From Betaproteobacteria bacterium (GTDB lineage: Bacteria > Pseudomonadota > Gammaproteobacteria > Burkholderiales > Rhodocyclaceae): a stretch of 34,980 bases of DNA. How positions within the stretch are numbered: position 1 is the stretch's first letter; the number at the start of each line of letters is the position of its first letter. Under the pieces are notes generated by a model that saw nothing but the letters and a program-made list of their open reading frames with translations, made no database searches and had not been told where the DNA came from. Both the position numbers and the translations under genes were made by a program. Shown piece by piece: positions 33,699 to 34,980 of the stretch. Location of the stretch: positions 1-34,980 of the forward strand of contig JAPTVL010000485.1 of the NCBI GenBank assembly GCA_028065725.1, in the 5' to 3' direction.

Positions 33699-34103
33699 AT
33701 GAAAGTCCAGGACGGCAACGAACCTTACGACGAGATCAACATTACGCCTATGCTCGATCTCGCGTATGTGTTGCTGATTATTTTCATTATCATGACCACC
33801 GCATCGGTGCAAGGCATCGTGGTGAACCTGCCGAAGGCAAGCGCCACGCCCAACCTCGCCAAACCGAAAACCAAGGCGATCACGATCCGCGACGACGGCC
33901 AGATTTTTCTCGACACCTACCCGGTAACGATGGGCGAACTGGAAACCCAGTTGCGGCAAAACAAGGCCATCACGCCGGATCTGCCGGTGGTGATCAAGGG
34001 TGACGCCAAGGTGCAGTACGAAAAGGTCATCGACGTGCTCGACCTGATGGGGCGGCTGGATATCACCCACCTCGGCCTGGTGACGCAGAAGCTGGTCAAA
34101 TAG
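33699..34103 (+). CDS. exbD: ExbD/TolR-type proton channel subunit
   Basis: A 134-residue ExbD-family protein. One transmembrane helix (~18-38) holds the conserved proton-binding Asp20 in NITPMLDLAYVLLIIF, followed by a periplasmic domain (ITIRDDGQIFLD, LPVVIKGDAKVQYEKVIDVLD). It completes the channel with the preceding ExbB fusion, starts 15 bp after it and is followed 10 bp later by the tonB-like gene. Confidence 0.93.
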   Translation: MKVQDGNEPYDEINITPMLDLAYVLLIIFIIMTTASVQGIVVNLPKASATPNLAKPKTKAITIRDDGQIFLDTYPVTMGELETQLRQNKAITPDLPVVIKGDAKVQYEKVIDVLDLMGRLDITHLGLVTQKLVK

Positions 34104-34113
34104 GCGCGCCACG

Positions 34114-34752
34114 ATGAAAACCAAGAAAAGCCTGCGGAGCCGGCTGCCTGCCTTGGTGGGCGGCATTTTCCTGCTGCTGTTCGCGATTGTCGTGGTGCTG
34201 CTGATCCGCAATTTCGTGAAGAACGACGACAAGCCGGGCAAGCCCAAGGTTCAGCAGATCTCGATTATCAAGCCGCCGCCGCCCAAGCCCGAAGAGAAGC
34301 CGCCGGAGCCCGTGAAGCAGGAAATCACGCAGGACTTGAATATTCCCGAGCCGCAGCAGGAAGCGCAACCCGACCAGGCGCCGCCAGGCCAGAATCTTGC
34401 GCTGGACGCGGAGGGTAGCGCCGGTTCGGACGGCTTCGGGCTCGGTGCCAACAAGGGGGGCAAGAACCTGATCGGTGGCGGTGGCGGCAGCCGCTTCGGC
34501 TGGTACACCGGCACGATCCAGCAAGCGATCCAGGATGTCCTGACGCGGAACCAGCCGAAAGGGGAATTTCGTGCGATCGTGAAGCTCTGGGTCAATCCGG
34601 ACGGCAGCGTTAAACGCTTCGAACTGGCAGGCTCTTCCGGCAAGGCAGAGATCGACAGGGCGATCGAGTCGGCCCTGGCGCGTGTCAAGGGATTGAGAGA
34701 ACCGCCCGAGGACATGCCGCAACCGATCAAGCTGCGCATCAGTTCACGGTAA
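34114..34752 (+). CDS. tonB: TonB-family energy transducer
   Basis: A 212-residue TonB-like protein with an N-terminal helix (~12-32), a Pro/Lys/Glu-rich spacer (~48-90, PPPPKPEEKPPEPVK), a Gly-rich stretch (~100-128) and a TonB C-terminal domain (~130-210; FRAIVKLWVNPDGSVKRFEL, ending RISSR). The spacer is short, so reach across the periplasm may be limited. It would transmit energy from the ExbB-fusion/ExbD pair to an outer-membrane partner, which is not identified here; no TonB-dependent receptor is in the window. Confidence 0.92.
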   Translation: MKTKKSLRSRLPALVGGIFLLLFAIVVVLLIRNFVKNDDKPGKPKVQQISIIKPPPPKPEEKPPEPVKQEITQDLNIPEPQQEAQPDQAPPGQNLALDAEGSAGSDGFGLGANKGGKNLIGGGGGSRFGWYTGTIQQAIQDVLTRNQPKGEFRAIVKLWVNPDGSVKRFELAGSSGKAEIDRAIESALARVKGLREPPEDMPQPIKLRISSR

Positions 34753-34766
34753 TTCAGTTGGGTAAA

Positions 34767-34785
34767 CCCCCGGCTCTGCCGGGGG
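34767..34785 (+). terminator. Possible terminator after tonB
   Basis: CCCCCGGC and GCCGGGGG pair over a TCT loop just after the tonB stop. The tail is not U-rich. Confidence 0.4.
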
Positions 34786-34848
34786 ACTTCGAAAGGTTTG
34801 ACCTTTGCGGCACTCTTATTGGGCAATTGGCGAGTCTTGCAGCGCAGT

Positions 34849-34948
34849 TCCCTCCCCCTGCCAGGGGGAGGGCTAGGGTGGGGGTTCGGAGGTGAAAACG
34901 AGCCGCTGCACCCCCATCCCAGCCTTCCCCCTGCAAGGGGGGAGGGGC
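34849..34948. repeat. GC-rich inverted repeat pair
   Basis: Two arms, CCTCCCCCTGCCAGGGGGAG with GGCTAGGGTGGGGG and CCCCCATCCCAGCC with TTCCCCCTGCAAGGGG, form an imperfect inverted repeat. It resembles the CCCTCACCCC repeats at 13864 and 18807. The rest of the window to 34980 shows no gene. Confidence 0.7.
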
Positions 34949-34980
34949 GGAAAAGTGCGCCCACTTGAGGGGCGAGCTGG

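Overview
The window looks like one chromosomal stretch from a Gram-negative betaproteobacterium (my guess is the Nitrosomonadales/Gallionellales/Sulfuricella group; no rRNA or other marker gene is present to prove it). The basis is an EpsA-type LuxR regulator, an EpsD-type foldase, PEP-CTERM and IPTL-CTERM tails, LapG/LapD, moderately high GC and many REP-like intergenic hairpins. Nearly every gene concerns the cell envelope: exopolysaccharide (EPS), secreted or surface proteins, and their regulation by c-di-GMP and possibly phosphate. No exosortase gene lies in the window.

Region 1 (1-6247, + strand): a 123-bp repeat, a PhoB-box-like promoter and a decayed EPS-gene relic precede a gene run. 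The run encodes an undecaprenyl-phosphate sugar phosphotransferase, a small VanZ-like membrane protein, a doubtful small ORF, a secreted trypsin-like protease, LapG (periplasmic cysteine protease) and LapD (c-di-GMP receptor with degenerate GGDEF and EAL motifs). Spacings are short or overlapping, so these are probably one operon.

Region 2 (6404-13637): a minus-strand PEP-CTERM protein with a possible Cys-Gln thioester domain; an EpsD-like peptidyl-prolyl isomerase behind duplicated promoter-like motifs; a subtilase with an IPTL-CTERM tail; and a co-oriented trio of exported ankyrin protein, EpsA regulator and DsbC.

Region 3 (13638-18513): repeat-rich. A pseudopilin-like gene sits between inverted copies of a ~130-bp repeat, next to a MITE-like element. 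A c-di-GMP-I (GEMM) riboswitch candidate lies in the leader of a second PEP-CTERM gene. An exported PstS/PBP-like protein follows behind a candidate sigma-54 promoter.

Region 4 (18514-34980): a two-partner secretion (TPS) system with an FhaC/ShlB-type pore and a 3,625-residue filamentous-haemagglutinin-like exoprotein with a DUF3739-like C-terminus. Directly downstream is a three-gene proton-motive-force module: an ExbB proton channel fused to extracytoplasmic DUF2341 and LamG-like lectin domains, then ExbD and TonB. TPS export is normally regarded as needing no such energiser, so this is the most unusual gene grouping here. The TPS and ExbB segment is separated by inverted ~100-bp repeats from its neighbours, and a near-identical 123-bp direct repeat lies at the window start and immediately before the pore gene.

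How it may work together (inference): c-di-GMP would be read at protein level by LapD/LapG and at RNA level by the riboswitch, while EpsA, PhoB-like boxes and sigma-54 would set transcription of EPS and PEP-CTERM/TPS surface proteins.
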